Below, piece by piece: positions 1 through 11,554 of a stretch of 64,000 bases of DNA. The translations under genes were made by a program, and so were the position numbers. The notes below the pieces were generated by a model. It searched no databases and was not told the DNA's origin. It saw nothing but the letters and a program-made list of their open reading frames with translations. The stretch's first letter is position 1. Each line of letters starts with the position of its first letter. Source of the stretch: Sulfurisphaera tokodaii str. 7 (GTDB taxonomy: Archaea; Thermoproteota; Thermoprotei_A; Sulfolobales; Sulfolobaceae); NCBI RefSeq assembly GCF_000011205.1, contig NC_003106.2:1874001-1938000 (forward strand), read 5' to 3'.

Positions 1-507
1 GAAGTTACATATACTATTGAGAAAACTGAAGGGTTGATAAAAATATCAGCATCCCTAAGATATGTGATTTTAACTCCTAAAAATAGGAATACTATACTTA
101 AGATTATATTCTCTTATGAGGGACCATTTGAAAGTATAGCTAAGAAACAGACTGAAGAATACTATAGAAGAGGAGTTGAAATATTTAAACGAGACCTTGA
201 GAAACTAGAGGAAAAGCACTTAAATATTCAGAGAGTTACAACTAAATTTGATATATTAAACATGAAAACAATACTTGCAAAAGGGATAAAAAGGGGTGAA
301 ATTGAAGATATTTTAACTAGAGCTATGATAGAAAGTGTGAACTCGAGAGTATTAGTAATATTAAGTGATGACAAAACAATTGTTGAACTTATATTTGAAA
401 ACGGATCTTTAGAAGATTCAAAAGGAGATATTAACACTCTAGGAGAAAACATTAAAGTTTTAATGAAAATCTCTCAAATTATGGAAACCAAAAATAGGAC
501 CTCATAA
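1..507 (+). CDS. Hypothetical protein, 5' end outside window
   Basis: The reading frame is open from base 1 and runs to a TAA at 505-507. An internal TTG at 34 could act as a start, but the open frame upstream makes a gene truncated by the window edge more likely. The visible part (about 168 residues) is charged, alternates predicted beta strands and helices, and has no motif I recognise. It ends convergently against a small minus-strand gene. Confidence 0.55.
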   Translation, partial: EVTYTIEKTEGLIKISASLRYVILTPKNRNTILKIIFSYEGPFESIAKKQTEEYYRRGVEIFKRDLEKLEEKHLNIQRVTTKFDILNMKTILAKGIKRGEIEDILTRAMIESVNSRVLVILSDDKTIVELIFENGSLEDSKGDINTLGENIKVLMKISQIMETKNRTS

Positions 508-651
508 GAGATAAGCTAACGGGTCCTCGTATTTTCTCTTTTTCAAAGTGTTGTAGTATTCTGGATACTCATTTTTTAAATATTCATCCGGTAATTTGGC
601 CAAGTCATACATAATAATTTGTTGCTGATAACTCTTTTTCTTTGCTAGCAT
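502..651 (-). CDS. Small 49-residue protein of unknown function
   Basis: An ATG at 651 opens a 49-codon frame ending in TGA at 502-504. The product starts MLAKKKSYQQQ and is rich in Tyr, Lys and Glu, with a PDEYLKNEYPEYYNTLKKRK stretch in its middle. Composition is that of a soluble protein, not random AT-rich translation. It overlaps the upstream plus-strand gene end-to-end by six bases. No family is recognised. Confidence 0.5.
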   Translation of the reverse strand: MLAKKKSYQQQIIMYDLAKLPDEYLKNEYPEYYNTLKKRKYEDPLAYLL

Positions 652-892
652 TTTATCACCATAATATACTTGTATTTAAAGGTTTAAAAAATCTACTCCA
701 TGATTTTAATATTATTAAACTTTTCAACTCTTGTATAAACATACTATATAAAGTCGATTAGATAATACTCAAGACTAATAAAGAAAAATAGAGCTTTTTG
801 GAATTCTTTCGTATACAAAGAGTTTATATTTTTGCTGATCAAGTAGCCAACTGTATAGTAATACTTTAAAATTTACATAGATATCCCAACAC

Positions 893-1072
893 ATGAGAAG
901 AACTATAATAGCTTTACTATTTTCTTTTTCTTTTTCAAGTCTCATTAGTAGTAGCTTAAATGCAAAGGGTAATTATGTTATCTTCAACACTAATTTTATA
1001 ATGAATTTTTGTATTATGTTTTTATCTATTTTCATTTTATCATATTATTTCTTAAGAAAAATATTAACCTAA
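893..1072 (+). CDS. Small 59-residue membrane protein, unknown
   Basis: An ATG at 893 begins a 59-codon frame. Two hydrophobic segments (about residues 5-22 and 36-54) are separated by a short polar loop and followed by a basic end (RKI), as expected for a two-helix membrane peptide. It converges on and overlaps the end of the next minus-strand gene, which also encodes a membrane protein. No homologous family is recognised; low-complexity AT-rich sequence could mimic such an ORF. Confidence 0.35.
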   Translation: MRRTIIALLFSFSFSSLISSSLNAKGNYVIFNTNFIMNFCIMFLSIFILSYYFLRKILT

Positions 1073-1783
1073 AATCCATTCTTTCTCATTTAATTTAGAG
1101 ATTAAGAAGCTTTTAACAAGATCAAAATGAGTATTTAAAAGCTCCTTGAACTTTTTATTTCTCATATCTTTTACATAATATTCTACTTCAATAATTATAC
1201 CAACCCTGCCTTTATTTATAGCATATATTGTTATAAAATCATGAAAAAGTATACCAGAATTATTACTTATTAACTCGAGATACATTTTATAGGGAGATAA
1301 ACGAAGATCTGATTTTAAAACGCTTATATATGAATCCTTAACACTAAACTCATAAATTAGATTAGACGCGGTAGCACTAAAAGCAAAGGCATATTTAGAT
1401 TTCCTATGAGTAAAATAAATATAAAAAATTAATAATATAGATATTAAAGTTACTAATCCAATTTTTGTGTTTATAAATAATATAGAAAAAAGAACAATAT
1501 AGATAACCAACGTCTTAGAGCTTACATTCTTACTTAATTCTAATCCTAATAAATATGAGAGAGGTAAAAGAGAAATTGAGATTAAATAAAATATTTTAAA
1601 TGAGAGGATAATGAACATAACGAAGATTATATTAAAGGTTATTAAAGGCAGAATTGAAGGTATAGTAATTGTTATTTGGTCTGGATTTTCATATAAGGGT
1701 TTAATGACACTTATTTTTGACATAAATTCTTGATGACTAAAATAAATATTCTTCTCATTAACAACATTCCATGGTAATGACAT
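1064..1783 (-). CDS. Hypothetical membrane protein
   Basis: The 239-residue product has a soluble N-terminal stretch of about 40 residues, hydrophobic segments around residues 45-80 and 88-130, and a basic soluble C-terminal half of about 100 residues. The layout suggests a membrane anchor of several helices with a cytoplasmic domain. I recognise no family motif. It stands alone between a tiny membrane-protein frame and thiC, which is transcribed in the same direction. Confidence 0.6.
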   Translation of the reverse strand: MSLPWNVVNEKNIYFSHQEFMSKISVIKPLYENPDQITITIPSILPLITFNIIFVMFIILSFKIFYLISISLLPLSYLLGLELSKNVSSKTLVIYIVLFSILFINTKIGLVTLISILLIFYIYFTHRKSKYAFAFSATASNLIYEFSVKDSYISVLKSDLRLSPYKMYLELISNNSGILFHDFITIYAINKGRVGIIIEVEYYVKDMRNKKFKELLNTHFDLVKSFLISKLNEKEWILG

Positions 1784-1827
1784 ATTTAAGAGAGTAAGTT
1801 GAGAAAGTGATTAAATTATTTTCGATT

Positions 1828-3117
1828 CTAGTCACTAATTTTCCTTACCTGCTCCATTGCCCACATCATAGGACAATAACCACCACACATAGTACATGCC
1901 CTAACTTTCGGTTTACCAAATTGCGTATAGACTTTCATAGCCCTTTCGGGATCTATTAATGACGATATCATTTTTTCCCATTCCAATTTTCCTCTATAAT
2001 AACTTACTACATCATCCCAGTTTCTAACTTTTTTACCCAATTTTACAATATCTCCAGCATGAGCGGCAATTCTATAAGCTATCGCTCCTTCTTCAACTTG
2101 TTCAACAGTTGGTAAACTTAAGTGTTCTGCTGGAGTTAGATAACATAATAAGTCAGCACCACTTGCTGAGGCAATTGCCGCACCTATAGCTGAGGCAATA
2201 TGATCATATGGTGCACCAACATCTATTGGCAAAGGACCTAAAACGTAATAAGGAACACCACCAGTAAGCTTTTTCATTAACTTTACGTCCCACGCTATCT
2301 CATTTAATGGAACATGACCTGGTCCTTCTACCATTACCTGAACTCCTTTCTCAAGTGCACTCTTTACTAGTCTCGCTGTTTCTAATAATTCTCCTATCTG
2401 GAACTCATCATGAGCATCTCCAGTAGCTCCAGGTCTTAAAGCGTCTCCTAATGAGATTACTGCATCATATTGTTTAAACATTTCTAATATATAATCCCAG
2501 TTCTTTCTATATGGATTCTCAGAGTTATTATGAATCATCCACCCTGCTATCATATCTCCTCCTCTAGATACTATAGGGATTATCCTGTTGCTTTTCAAAG
2601 CCCTTATAGCTAAATCCTTTGTTAAACCCGCATGAATCGTCATAAAAGCAACCCCATCTTTTAAATGTTTTTCTATAGTATTTAACAAATCATCTTCTGT
2701 GAAATATGCTCCACCAGATTTATGCTTAAAAGATTCTATAAACACTTGATAAACTGGAACAGTACCTACTGGTAGCTCAGAGTGTTTTATTATTTCCCTT
2801 CTAATTAAATCTAAATCTCCTCCAGTTGATAAGTCCATTAATGTATCTCCCCATTTATTTGCAATCTTCACCTTTTCTAATTCCATATCAAGATTGACGA
2901 CTTCACTAGATGTTCCTATGTTTATATTAACTTTAGTTGTTAAACCCTTACCTATTGCAACTATCTTTTTAGAAGGATATTTTTCATTTCTAATTAGCAT
3001 AATTTTTCCTTCTACTATTCTTTTCCTAACTTTTTCTGGTGAAATTTTCTCAATTAGACTTATCTTTTTCATTTCATCAGTTATAATACCTTTTCGTGCA
3101 TCATCAATTATTGCCAT
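1828..3117 (-). CDS. thiC: Phosphomethylpyrimidine synthase ThiC
   Basis: ThiC rearranges aminoimidazole ribotide to the hydroxymethylpyrimidine phosphate of thiamine, using S-adenosylmethionine and a [4Fe-4S] cluster. The 429-residue product has the family core blocks, including DLSTGGDLD and [11 protein letters not shown], and a C-terminal cysteine cluster C408-X2-C411-X3-C415 close to the end, as in non-canonical radical SAM ThiC enzymes. Length matches archaeal ThiC. The ATG at 3117 lies about 25 bases after a TATA-like box, fitting a leaderless transcript. No thiamine-pyrophosphate riboswitch was recognised upstream. Confidence 0.95.
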   Translation of the reverse strand: MAIIDDARKGIITDEMKKISLIEKISPEKVRKRIVEGKIMLIRNEKYPSKKIVAIGKGLTTKVNINIGTSSEVVNLDMELEKVKIANKWGDTLMDLSTGGDLDLIRREIIKHSELPVGTVPVYQVFIESFKHKSGGAYFTEDDLLNTIEKHLKDGVAFMTIHAGLTKDLAIRALKSNRIIPIVSRGGDMIAGWMIHNNSENPYRKNWDYILEMFKQYDAVISLGDALRPGATGDAHDEFQIGELLETARLVKSALEKGVQVMVEGPGHVPLNEIAWDVKLMKKLTGGVPYYVLGPLPIDVGAPYDHIASAIGAAIASASGADLLCYLTPAEHLSLPTVEQVEEGAIAYRIAAHAGDIVKLGKKVRNWDDVVSYYRGKLEWEKMISSLIDPERAMKVYTQFGKPKVRACTMCGGYCPMMWAMEQVRKISD

Positions 3118-3138
3118 AAAAATATATCAAAAAAGTTA

Positions 3139-3147
3139 CTTATAAAC
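3139..3147 (-). promoter_or_regulatory. TATA-like box of thiC
   Basis: Read on the minus strand this is GGTTTATAA, centred about 26 bases upstream of the thiC ATG. That is the archaeal TATA-to-start distance expected for a leaderless mRNA. It is inferred from spacing and composition only. Confidence 0.4.
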
Positions 3148-3226
3148 CTTATTATATTCAGTTTGTGTACTAACTTTACATTTTTCTGTGATAAAGCTTA
3201 ATTAGTAGTAATAGATATCAAAATTC

Positions 3227-4465
3227 ATGATTGTTGTTATAGGCTCTGGTCCTGCCGGAATATATGGTGCATTTACAGCTTCTGCTTTAGGAGAAAAAGT
3301 TAAGCTTATCGAGGAAAAAGAAAGGTTAGGTGGAACTTGTGTTTTATATGGTTGTATTCCTTCAAAAGCAATGTTACATCCACTTTATTTAAAGTATTCT
3401 TTGGAAAGGTTGGGAAAGAAAATCGATTTTAGCTATGAAGAACTGATCAAGCTTGCCCAAGATGCGATTTCAAGGATCTCAAAAGGAGTTGAATACATGT
3501 TAGAAAGTTACGGTGTTGAAGTCATTTATGGTAGAGGAGTACTTAAAAGCAAAGAAATTGAAGTTTCTGGTCAAACTTTATACCCAGATAAAGTACTAGT
3601 AGCAACTGGAACTTTAAAACCAGAAATTAATGGAACTATAGCTTCAGACGATTTGCCGTATCTTAATAAAGAGTTTAATTCAGTAACCGTAATTGGTGGT
3701 GGTGTAGGGGGTATTGAATATGGCTGGTTGTTACACAAAATAGGGAAAGAAGTACATATAGTAGAGAAAGAAAATTTACTTTTACCGAAACATGATATGG
3801 ATTTAAGAAATTACGTAACTAACCACTTTAAGAGAATTGGAGTTAAACTTCATTTAGGAGTGGAGGCTAAGATAGAGAATAATAAAGTTAAACTCTCGAA
3901 TGGAGAAGAAATTAAGAGCGATATTATTTTAATGAGTTTTGGAAGAAAACCTAATCTTACTGGGGTTGAAAGTCTACCTCATGATTATTGGATAAAGGTT
4001 AACGAGTACATGGAAACTCCGATAAAAGACATTTACGCTGCTGGTGATATAACTGGTTCATTTACAGCACATGAAGCAATACATAAAGGATATATAGCTG
4101 GGCTTAATATGAAAGGAATCAAAAAACCTTATGATAGTTCTGCTGTTCCAAAGGTTATTTATACATCACCACAAATTGCTTACGTCGGAAACACAAATAG
4201 TGGTAGATGTATGAAAATGGAATTTTCTGGGTTAGCTAGAGCTATTGCAGAAAAGGAGACTGAAGGATTTTTAAAGATCTGTGTGGAAAATGAAAAAGTA
4301 ATAGGTGGTGTTGCATTTTCAGAAAGGGCTGAAGAAATTATCTCTCTTTTGGCTTTAGGGATTAAGTTTAAGGGAAGTTTAGATGAGCTTCTCGATTTCC
4401 AGTATCCACATCCTTCTTATCTTGAAATGATATGGGAAATTTTAAGAAAAATTAAGTGGGGATAA
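3227..4465 (+). CDS. FAD-dependent disulfide oxidoreductase (dihydrolipoamide dehydrogenase-like)
   Basis: The 412-residue flavoprotein has an N-terminal FAD Rossmann motif (GSGPAG, residues 6-11), the redox-active disulfide C38-X4-C43 in GGTCVLYGC, a second nucleotide-binding motif (GGGVGGIEYG) and the AAGD motif of the FAD domain. The dimerisation domain ends in YPHPSYLE, holding the His-Pro and Glu expected for the catalytic dyad of dihydrolipoamide dehydrogenases. Mercuric reductase, which has the same fold, is the main alternative. It is about 30-50 residues shorter than typical enzymes. A second, more canonical copy lies beside dsrE2B at 15225, so the two probably have different substrates. 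Confidence 0.8.
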   Translation: MIVVIGSGPAGIYGAFTASALGEKVKLIEEKERLGGTCVLYGCIPSKAMLHPLYLKYSLERLGKKIDFSYEELIKLAQDAISRISKGVEYMLESYGVEVIYGRGVLKSKEIEVSGQTLYPDKVLVATGTLKPEINGTIASDDLPYLNKEFNSVTVIGGGVGGIEYGWLLHKIGKEVHIVEKENLLLPKHDMDLRNYVTNHFKRIGVKLHLGVEAKIENNKVKLSNGEEIKSDIILMSFGRKPNLTGVESLPHDYWIKVNEYMETPIKDIYAAGDITGSFTAHEAIHKGYIAGLNMKGIKKPYDSSAVPKVIYTSPQIAYVGNTNSGRCMKMEFSGLARAIAEKETEGFLKICVENEKVIGGVAFSERAEEIISLLALGIKFKGSLDELLDFQYPHPSYLEMIWEILRKIKWG

Positions 4466-5399
4466 GGATCTTTTTCTCATCTAATTCTTTCAAGAATAAA
4501 GCATTTTGATAAACTTCGTTCTCATCAAACCGTAGCTCACCAAGAAGTTTTTTACTTACGCTACAATCGTACACGGTACCTTCATATTTTAACAGACCTC
4601 TTATTTCTTTTGGCATGGCAGATTTAACAATGCTTTTCGGAATTGGTATGTAAATTCCTCTCTTGCCCAATGCTTTCGTATAAATCTCAAAGAATTTCTC
4701 AAGAGCTACTCTCTCACACTCGGTAGCATAGAAATATAGTAGCATGGGTTTTTCTTCAATTAGTCTTAATATCATTTTACCTATATTATTTGCACTAATT
4801 GGCATGAAAGATATGCCAGTTTTTGGAATAATACCTAGTTTTGCTAATCTATACATGGTTACAAATTGGATATGGGCTGAGTATTTCCCATACACAAGGG
4901 TTGGTCTAATAATAATAAGGGGAAAATTCCCTTTTGCTATTGAATAAACAACTTTCTCCCCTTCTAGTTTGGTTTTTTCAAAAGGTGATTGAGGATTTAG
5001 ACCTTCGCCAAGCTCCTTTTCAATTTTAACTTCTCCAGTTATCCCATAAGTAGATCCGCTAGTATGAATAAAAATAGGTTTATTTTCTGATTCTTTTATT
5101 ATACTCGCTATAGTTTTTGGGACTTCTACGTTAGAAATATATAGTGTCTTTTCATCACCAGATATTTCTCCAATAAAGTTGATAACCACATCGCTCTTTT
5201 TCACTTCTTCTCTTAATCTTTCTGTGTCTGACAGAATGTCTAGTTTAATTAATTTAACTCCTTTTTCCTCAAGTTTTTCATGATAAACTTTCTTTACAGG
5301 ATTGAGATTTCTATAAGTGACTGTTACTTCATGCATCGAAGATAAGACTTCAGCTACATGAGTTGCTATAAAACCTAAACCAGCAATAAGTATTCTCAT
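4452..5399 (-). CDS. NAD-dependent epimerase/dehydratase-like (extended SDR) protein
   Basis: The 315-residue protein starts with the glycine-rich dinucleotide-binding motif GLGFIATHVAE and contains TSGSTYG and RPTLVYG blocks of the extended SDR family. The catalytic YxxxK position reads FEKTK, with Phe replacing the proton-donating Tyr, so classical epimerase or dehydrogenase chemistry is unlikely. It may be a regulatory or quinone-associated SDR-like protein, as with atypical members such as NDUFA9. It converges on the flavoprotein gene with a 14-base overlap. Confidence 0.7.
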   Translation of the reverse strand: MRILIAGLGFIATHVAEVLSSMHEVTVTYRNLNPVKKVYHEKLEEKGVKLIKLDILSDTERLREEVKKSDVVINFIGEISGDEKTLYISNVEVPKTIASIIKESENKPIFIHTSGSTYGITGEVKIEKELGEGLNPQSPFEKTKLEGEKVVYSIAKGNFPLIIIRPTLVYGKYSAHIQFVTMYRLAKLGIIPKTGISFMPISANNIGKMILRLIEEKPMLLYFYATECERVALEKFFEIYTKALGKRGIYIPIPKSIVKSAMPKEIRGLLKYEGTVYDCSVSKKLLGELRFDENEVYQNALFLKELDEKKILIPT

Positions 5400-5440
5400 A
5401 AATTAAAATGAAAATGAAAAAATAAAATGTTGTGTCCTAA

Positions 5441-5824
5441 TTATTGTTGTTGTTTCCCTAACTCCTTAGGAATTAATTGTCCGAAGAGCTCGGCACATCT
5501 CTTGAAATCATTAACTATTTTCTCTATTAATCTCTCAGTTGGTATAGCCTTATAGATATATCTAGGTCTACCTCCTTTAGAAGAAGAATCTTTTACTCTT
5601 TCAACAAAACCTAAAGATACTAATTTATTTACACTTCTGTTGATAGAGGCTTTAGATAATTTTAGCATTTCTGCTAAAGAATCTTCATTCTTTCCTTCAC
5701 TGTTTAATAAAACTTTTAGTACTTGAAAATCTGTATCTGAAATATCATAGCAAAAACTTAAAGCCTCTATTATTCCTACTTCTTTACCACTAGTTAGTCT
5801 TATTTTAGTTACTTCTAATTCCAT
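5441..5824 (-). CDS. Winged-HTH transcriptional regulator, sulfur-cluster paralogue 1
   Basis: The 127-residue protein contains a helix-turn-helix ([19 protein letters not shown], about residues 55-75), a GRPRYIYKA wing strand, and an amphipathic C-terminal helix probably used for dimerisation. It belongs to the MarR/TrmB-like archaeal winged-helix group. Two close paralogues occur at 24081 and 24847. All three keep a Cys in the FCY(D/K)I(S/T)DT segment and one in the C-terminal helix. The spaced palindrome just upstream suggests autoregulation. Confidence 0.8.
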   Translation of the reverse strand: MELEVTKIRLTSGKEVGIIEALSFCYDISDTDFQVLKVLLNSEGKNEDSLAEMLKLSKASINRSVNKLVSLGFVERVKDSSSKGGRPRYIYKAIPTERLIEKIVNDFKRCAELFGQLIPKELGKQQQ

Positions 5825-5843
5825 ACTTAATCATGATATATAG

Positions 5844-5863
5844 TTTAAATACAAGTATTTAAA
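5844..5863. promoter_or_regulatory. Inverted repeat, candidate operator of HTH regulator
   Basis: Nine-base arms TTTAAATAC and GTATTTAAA are separated by AA, a perfect 20-base dyad located 20-39 bases upstream of the regulator start. Its position over the likely TATA region suggests autorepression; the operator role is inferred. Confidence 0.45.
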
Positions 5864-6627
5864 TCTTTGTATTTTAAGCAAATAGATTACCCAAGTATTA
5901 AAACCTAATCTTCACATTTCTAATTATTAAAAAGAATAATACTATTACCAAAAATATAAATATACTTGAGTTACATGAGTATTACTTTAATTGCTTTAAA
6001 ATTTCTTTTTTGACAATAGATACTTCTATATAAACTTCCCTTTAAAGTTGATACTAGCTCCTTAAGTACTTATTAACACCAGTTACATCAAAAGGCTTAT
6101 TTATAGTATAGCTGAAGTTAATAACATCAACATAAATAACAACTCCCTTAATATCTGCTATCTGCAGAACATATAATAATTAATTACCTTAAAACCAAAT
6201 CAAAAAGCAGATGTACCCTTAAGTATTGATATATTAAAACATTCCGTTTATCTCTATACTTTCATTTCAATCATGATTGAGTCTAGGGACTTAGCCTTCA
6301 ACCAACTACTGGTAGGTAAGTCACAGATCTCCTTTGAGTCTAACGGCACGGAACTCATATCTCTGCTATTTTCATCTTCACCCTTTTGGGCATAACCCAC
6401 ATTGGCATGAGAGATAATTTTTATCAATAAATGTAAAATAAATGAATATAAAAAGATTTCTATAAATACAAAAAGATTCAGTCCTTAATGTATGTAGTGA
6501 GATCATGAATATTAACTGCCCATGCAAGACTACAATATAAATACATATTTCCCATATAAAATAAGAAGTCTTAAACCATAATTTATTAATATCTAATTTT
6601 TATATTATCAAATAAATAGTTATAATA
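5864..6627. other. Gene-poor region with one two-copy element
   Basis: This 764-bp stretch is very AT-rich and holds no convincing long gene. The exception is the block at 6250-6395, which resembles a sequence near 61213 and contains a possible 40-codon frame; it is annotated separately. The remainder shows only short homopolymer-rich AT sequence. Confidence 0.5.
6250..6395 (+). repeat. Two-copy dispersed element with possible 40-residue ORF
   Basis: Bases 6250-6305 align with 61218-61275: both carry a CTATA(C/T)TTTCATTT stretch, then AATCATGATTG and a GGACTTA segment, with small gaps. In this copy the shared ATG (6273) opens a 40-codon frame to TAA at 6393-6395; in the other copy the frame stops after 13 codons. 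Conservation upstream of the ATG as well as after it suggests either a mobile relic or a small RNA/peptide gene. Function is unknown. Confidence 0.35.
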
Positions 6628-7374
6628 TTAAACTGAATGAGTTAAATTATCTATTCTACCCCCATCAGCAACAATCACTTGCCCAGTTATATATCTAGCT
6701 TTTTCACTTGCTAGAAATACTACAATATTCGCTATATCCTCAGGTTTTCCAGTTGTATGAAGTACGGTCTTATTTCTAAATATTTCCCTTAGTTTTTCTT
6801 TCTCTTCATCACTTTTATTACCTAAAGTCATATCAGTTTCGATCCAACCTGGTGCTACAGCATTAACCCTTATACCGTACTTTCCTAATTCAAAAGCTAA
6901 TCTTCTGGTTAATATTATAATCCCGGCTTTTGTAATAGCATAAAAAGTAGTTCCTTCTGCAGCAGTCCCAATACCAGCATTACTAGCAATGTTAATTATA
7001 CTTGCTGCTGATGACTTTTTAAGTAATGATAAAAATTCATAAGTGACATAAATGGTTCCATTTAGATTAACCCTTAACATTCTCTCATATTTTTCCTCAT
7101 CAAATTGCTCAAAAGGCATTAAATACCAAATTCCAGCATTATTAACTAAAACATCTAAACGTGGGAAATGATTAGAAATTTCCTCTTTAGCTTTTTTAAC
7201 TTGATTCCTATCTCCTACATCACACCTTACAGTTAAAACTCCCTTTTCTCTTAACTCTTTGGCTTTATCTTCAGAACCGTGATAAAGAACAGCAACATTG
7301 TAGCCTTCTTTTAAAAGTGCTTCAGTTATAGCTCTTCCTATTCCCCTTGTACCGCCTGTAACTAAAGCATACAT
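6628..7374 (-). CDS. Short-chain dehydrogenase/reductase
   Basis: This is a classical SDR of about 248 residues. It has the cofactor motif TGGTRGIGRA at its N terminus, NNAG in the middle, the catalytic YAITK (YxxxK) preceded by a Ser strand, and the VAPGWIETDM and DGG blocks of FabG-like enzymes. I prefer the ATG at 7374, which starts directly at the first beta strand (MYALVTGG), over an upstream ATG at 7410 that would add 12 unrelated residues. The substrate is probably a ketone or alcohol and cannot be told from sequence. Confidence 0.85.
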   Translation of the reverse strand: MYALVTGGTRGIGRAITEALLKEGYNVAVLYHGSEDKAKELREKGVLTVRCDVGDRNQVKKAKEEISNHFPRLDVLVNNAGIWYLMPFEQFDEEKYERMLRVNLNGTIYVTYEFLSLLKKSSAASIINIASNAGIGTAAEGTTFYAITKAGIIILTRRLAFELGKYGIRVNAVAPGWIETDMTLGNKSDEEKEKLREIFRNKTVLHTTGKPEDIANIVVFLASEKARYITGQVIVADGGRIDNLTHSV

Positions 7375-7611
7375 AACTGATTTAAAGTAAGATTGCGAAC
7401 TCATACACATTCTGTATAAGTTATATTTTTAAATTTAATTATCTTTGTGACTAAGCATGAAACAATGAATATACTCGCCTTTAAATTGTCAGTCGAGTAA
7501 AAATCTCCTTAAAGGGCCGAAGTACTTAAGATTAATTTGTATAACTTGTTTTGATATTAGAGATATATAAAATTATGATATGACGTAAGTTAAAATTATT
7601 ATTGCCGAATC

Positions 7612-8079
7612 ATGCTTATCTCTGTGGAAGGAATCCTGATTGAGGAGGATAAAGTAAAAGATGAAAAAGAAAGGAAAAAATTAGAAGAAGAGGGTTACAA
7701 GATAGTAAAAGTTAAACAGAATGAAAATATTATAAAAATATTTGAGGAAGATAAAACTATATTTTCTTGTGATAAGGACGAGATAATATTCAGGGTTTCA
7801 TTGTTTAACTCAACCCTCTGCAGAATAATCGTTACAGATAAAATAACTACAGTAGTTGTCTTTTCAAGCAAAAGAGTACAAACATTTACTTTTAGAATCC
7901 AGAGGGATACTTCTCTTAGGGGTTTAAGAAAGAATTATTTCAAAGCCAAATCTTATCAGGATTTTGTTACTTCATATATACAATTCTTAAAGGAGAATAA
8001 CGATGATATAGTAATTGAATGGCTAAAAGAGTTCATGAAAAATAAAGAGAATGAAGAGAAAAAACAAAATAATTTATAA
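7612..8079 (+). CDS. Conserved-looking hypothetical protein
   Basis: The 155-residue product is highly charged, especially at residues 10-45 and at the Lys/Glu-rich C terminus, with a beta-rich middle (residues 55-105) containing two cysteines. There is no signal peptide or membrane segment. It converges on the end of the Hdr-like operon with a six-base overlap, so its transcription is separate. I recognise no family. Confidence 0.6.
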   Translation: MLISVEGILIEEDKVKDEKERKKLEEEGYKIVKVKQNENIIKIFEEDKTIFSCDKDEIIFRVSLFNSTLCRIIVTDKITTVVVFSSKRVQTFTFRIQRDTSLRGLRKNYFKAKSYQDFVTSYIQFLKENNDDIVIEWLKEFMKNKENEEKKQNNL

Positions 8080-8993
8080 ATATCTCTTTAATACTGTCAT
8101 TGGGTTTGTTAAGTTAGCATTTAATAATGCTTCTTCTGGAGAATGGCCAAATGCAAAAGCTAATAATTGGCTAAAGTAAACTACTGGCATTCTTAAATCT
8201 TCACCGTAAATTTCAGCAATTTTATTCATGTTAGTCTCAAAAGCTACTCCACCTAATGGACAATCAACTATTAATAATTCAGCACCATTCCTCCTAGCCT
8301 CCTTAAGGATTCTAGCTTCTAAGTTTAATGCAACATTTATATCAGAGTAAACGTGAGGACCACCACAGCACATTGTCTTTGCCTCAAATGGGACTACTTC
8401 TGCACCCGTAGCTTCTAGTAGTTTATCCATGAAGAATGGTCTTTCTGGATCATCTTTTATCTTCATATATCCAGTAAGTATGTATTGCTTTGGTCTTGCA
8501 TATAGACAACCATAATATGGCGCAACTTTTAATCCATTTAATGGTCTCTTTACTCTAGCCTTAACTCCCTCTGGTCCTACAGTATTATAGATAAACTCTA
8601 CAGCATGAATCATTAAGAGTTTCATATCATAACCTTTTTCACCCATCTTTTCTAAATACGCATTAACCTTCTCCCTTAGTTTTGGATACTTTGTCATGTA
8701 ATAGTGGGTTCTTGATAAAGAGTAATGACAACCTGGACATGCTGACATTATAGTATCTGCACCCATTTGTCTTGCTAGTGATAAGTTCCTTGCTGGTAAT
8801 AATAATCCAGCCATTGTATTAACGTTCTTTACCTCTAAAGCACCACAGCAGTTATAATCCTCAATTTTCTCATATTCTAATCCTAAATCCTTAGCAACTA
8901 ACGCTAATGATACATCATAAGGCTTACCCATACCGTCTAATGAACAGCCTGGATAGAATGCTACTTTACCATAAGGATTATTGATTCTAATAC

Positions 8994-8997
<4 letters not shown>
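8074..8997 (-). CDS. hdrB2: Sulfur-oxidising heterodisulfide reductase-like subunit HdrB2
   Basis: The 307-residue protein has two CCG domains. The first has PGCS, NCCGALE and ACPGC; the second has YYGC, MCCGGP and DCP, the pattern that binds non-cubane iron-sulfur clusters in HdrB. In the sulfur-oxidising Hdr-like complex it is thought to act with HdrC2, HdrA, HdrC1 and HdrB1 in cytoplasmic oxidation of protein-bound sulfane sulfur. It is the last gene of the operon; its ATG overlaps the stop of hdrC2 (ATGA), indicating translational coupling. Confidence 0.93.
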
Positions 8998-9672
<675 letters not shown>

Positions 9673-9686
<14 letters not shown>

Positions 9687-10401
9687 ATTTAATCACCTTA
9701 ATAAAGGGTTTTAACCCAAGAACTAAAGCTGTAGTTGTGAGATGTGTGGGGAGGAGCCCCGCAGCTTTCTTATCAATTGCAAGATGAGTTGTATAATCTA
9801 GGAGTCTAACATATGCATAAACCAAAAAAACAGAAGTTGGATAATAGTTACCAGTATCTAAACCAAAAATATCTAAAACCGATTTTAACTCGGATAAAGC
9901 CTTAAAGAAGTCATCTTCATTTTTAAGTGTAACATTATCTTTAAGTACGTAAGTAATTGAACCAGTATTTCTCTCTTTATTCCAGACCCATCTGGTCCAG
10001 AGAGGATATTTTTCTGGTTCAAGGAAATGAATTATTTCTTTAGCCATGTCTTCAATATCTTTTTTGTTTCCTCCTTTTATAAGAGAAGAAAATTCTTCAA
10101 CCCTTTCATTATATGATTTAGATGTATCCTTTAAGACAGAATATGCTTTAGATAATAAGGGTAAGGGAGTTTGAGAAATTACATCATTAACATATTTCTT
10201 TGCATAAAATATAATTTCGAATAATTTTCTTACATCCTCTTCAGTTTTTATATTCAAATTCTTAAGAAAATCAGTTTTCATTTTCATTGAATCTAAAATG
10301 AGAGATAAGGATTTTTTCGGATCAGATACAGTATTATTTATATCCTTATCTAACATAGCATTAAAAATATCTTTTACATAATCAACATTTAAAAAAATCA
10401 T
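9673..10401 (-). CDS. Conserved protein of the Hdr-like operon (hyp)
   Basis: The 242-residue, largely helical protein lies exactly where sulfur-oxidising Hdr-like clusters carry the gene called hyp, between hdrA and hdrC2. It has no cysteine motif and no membrane segment. [10 protein letters not shown] block around residue 135 suggests a defined fold. Its start is adjacent to the end of hdrA and its end overlaps hdrC2. Conserved synteny argues for a structural or assembly role in the complex, but no biochemical function can be read from the sequence. Confidence 0.85.
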
Positions 10402-10402
10402 G

Positions 10403-11500
<1,098 letters not shown>

Positions 11501-11554
11501 TTTTTCACCAACTACATATTAATTAAATAAAAATAATTTAAAAAACTTTGCTTT

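Noticed and set aside
3118-3226. Possible thiamine-pyrophosphate riboswitch before thiC
   Set aside because: The space before the leaderless start is too short and no riboswitch core sequences are visible.
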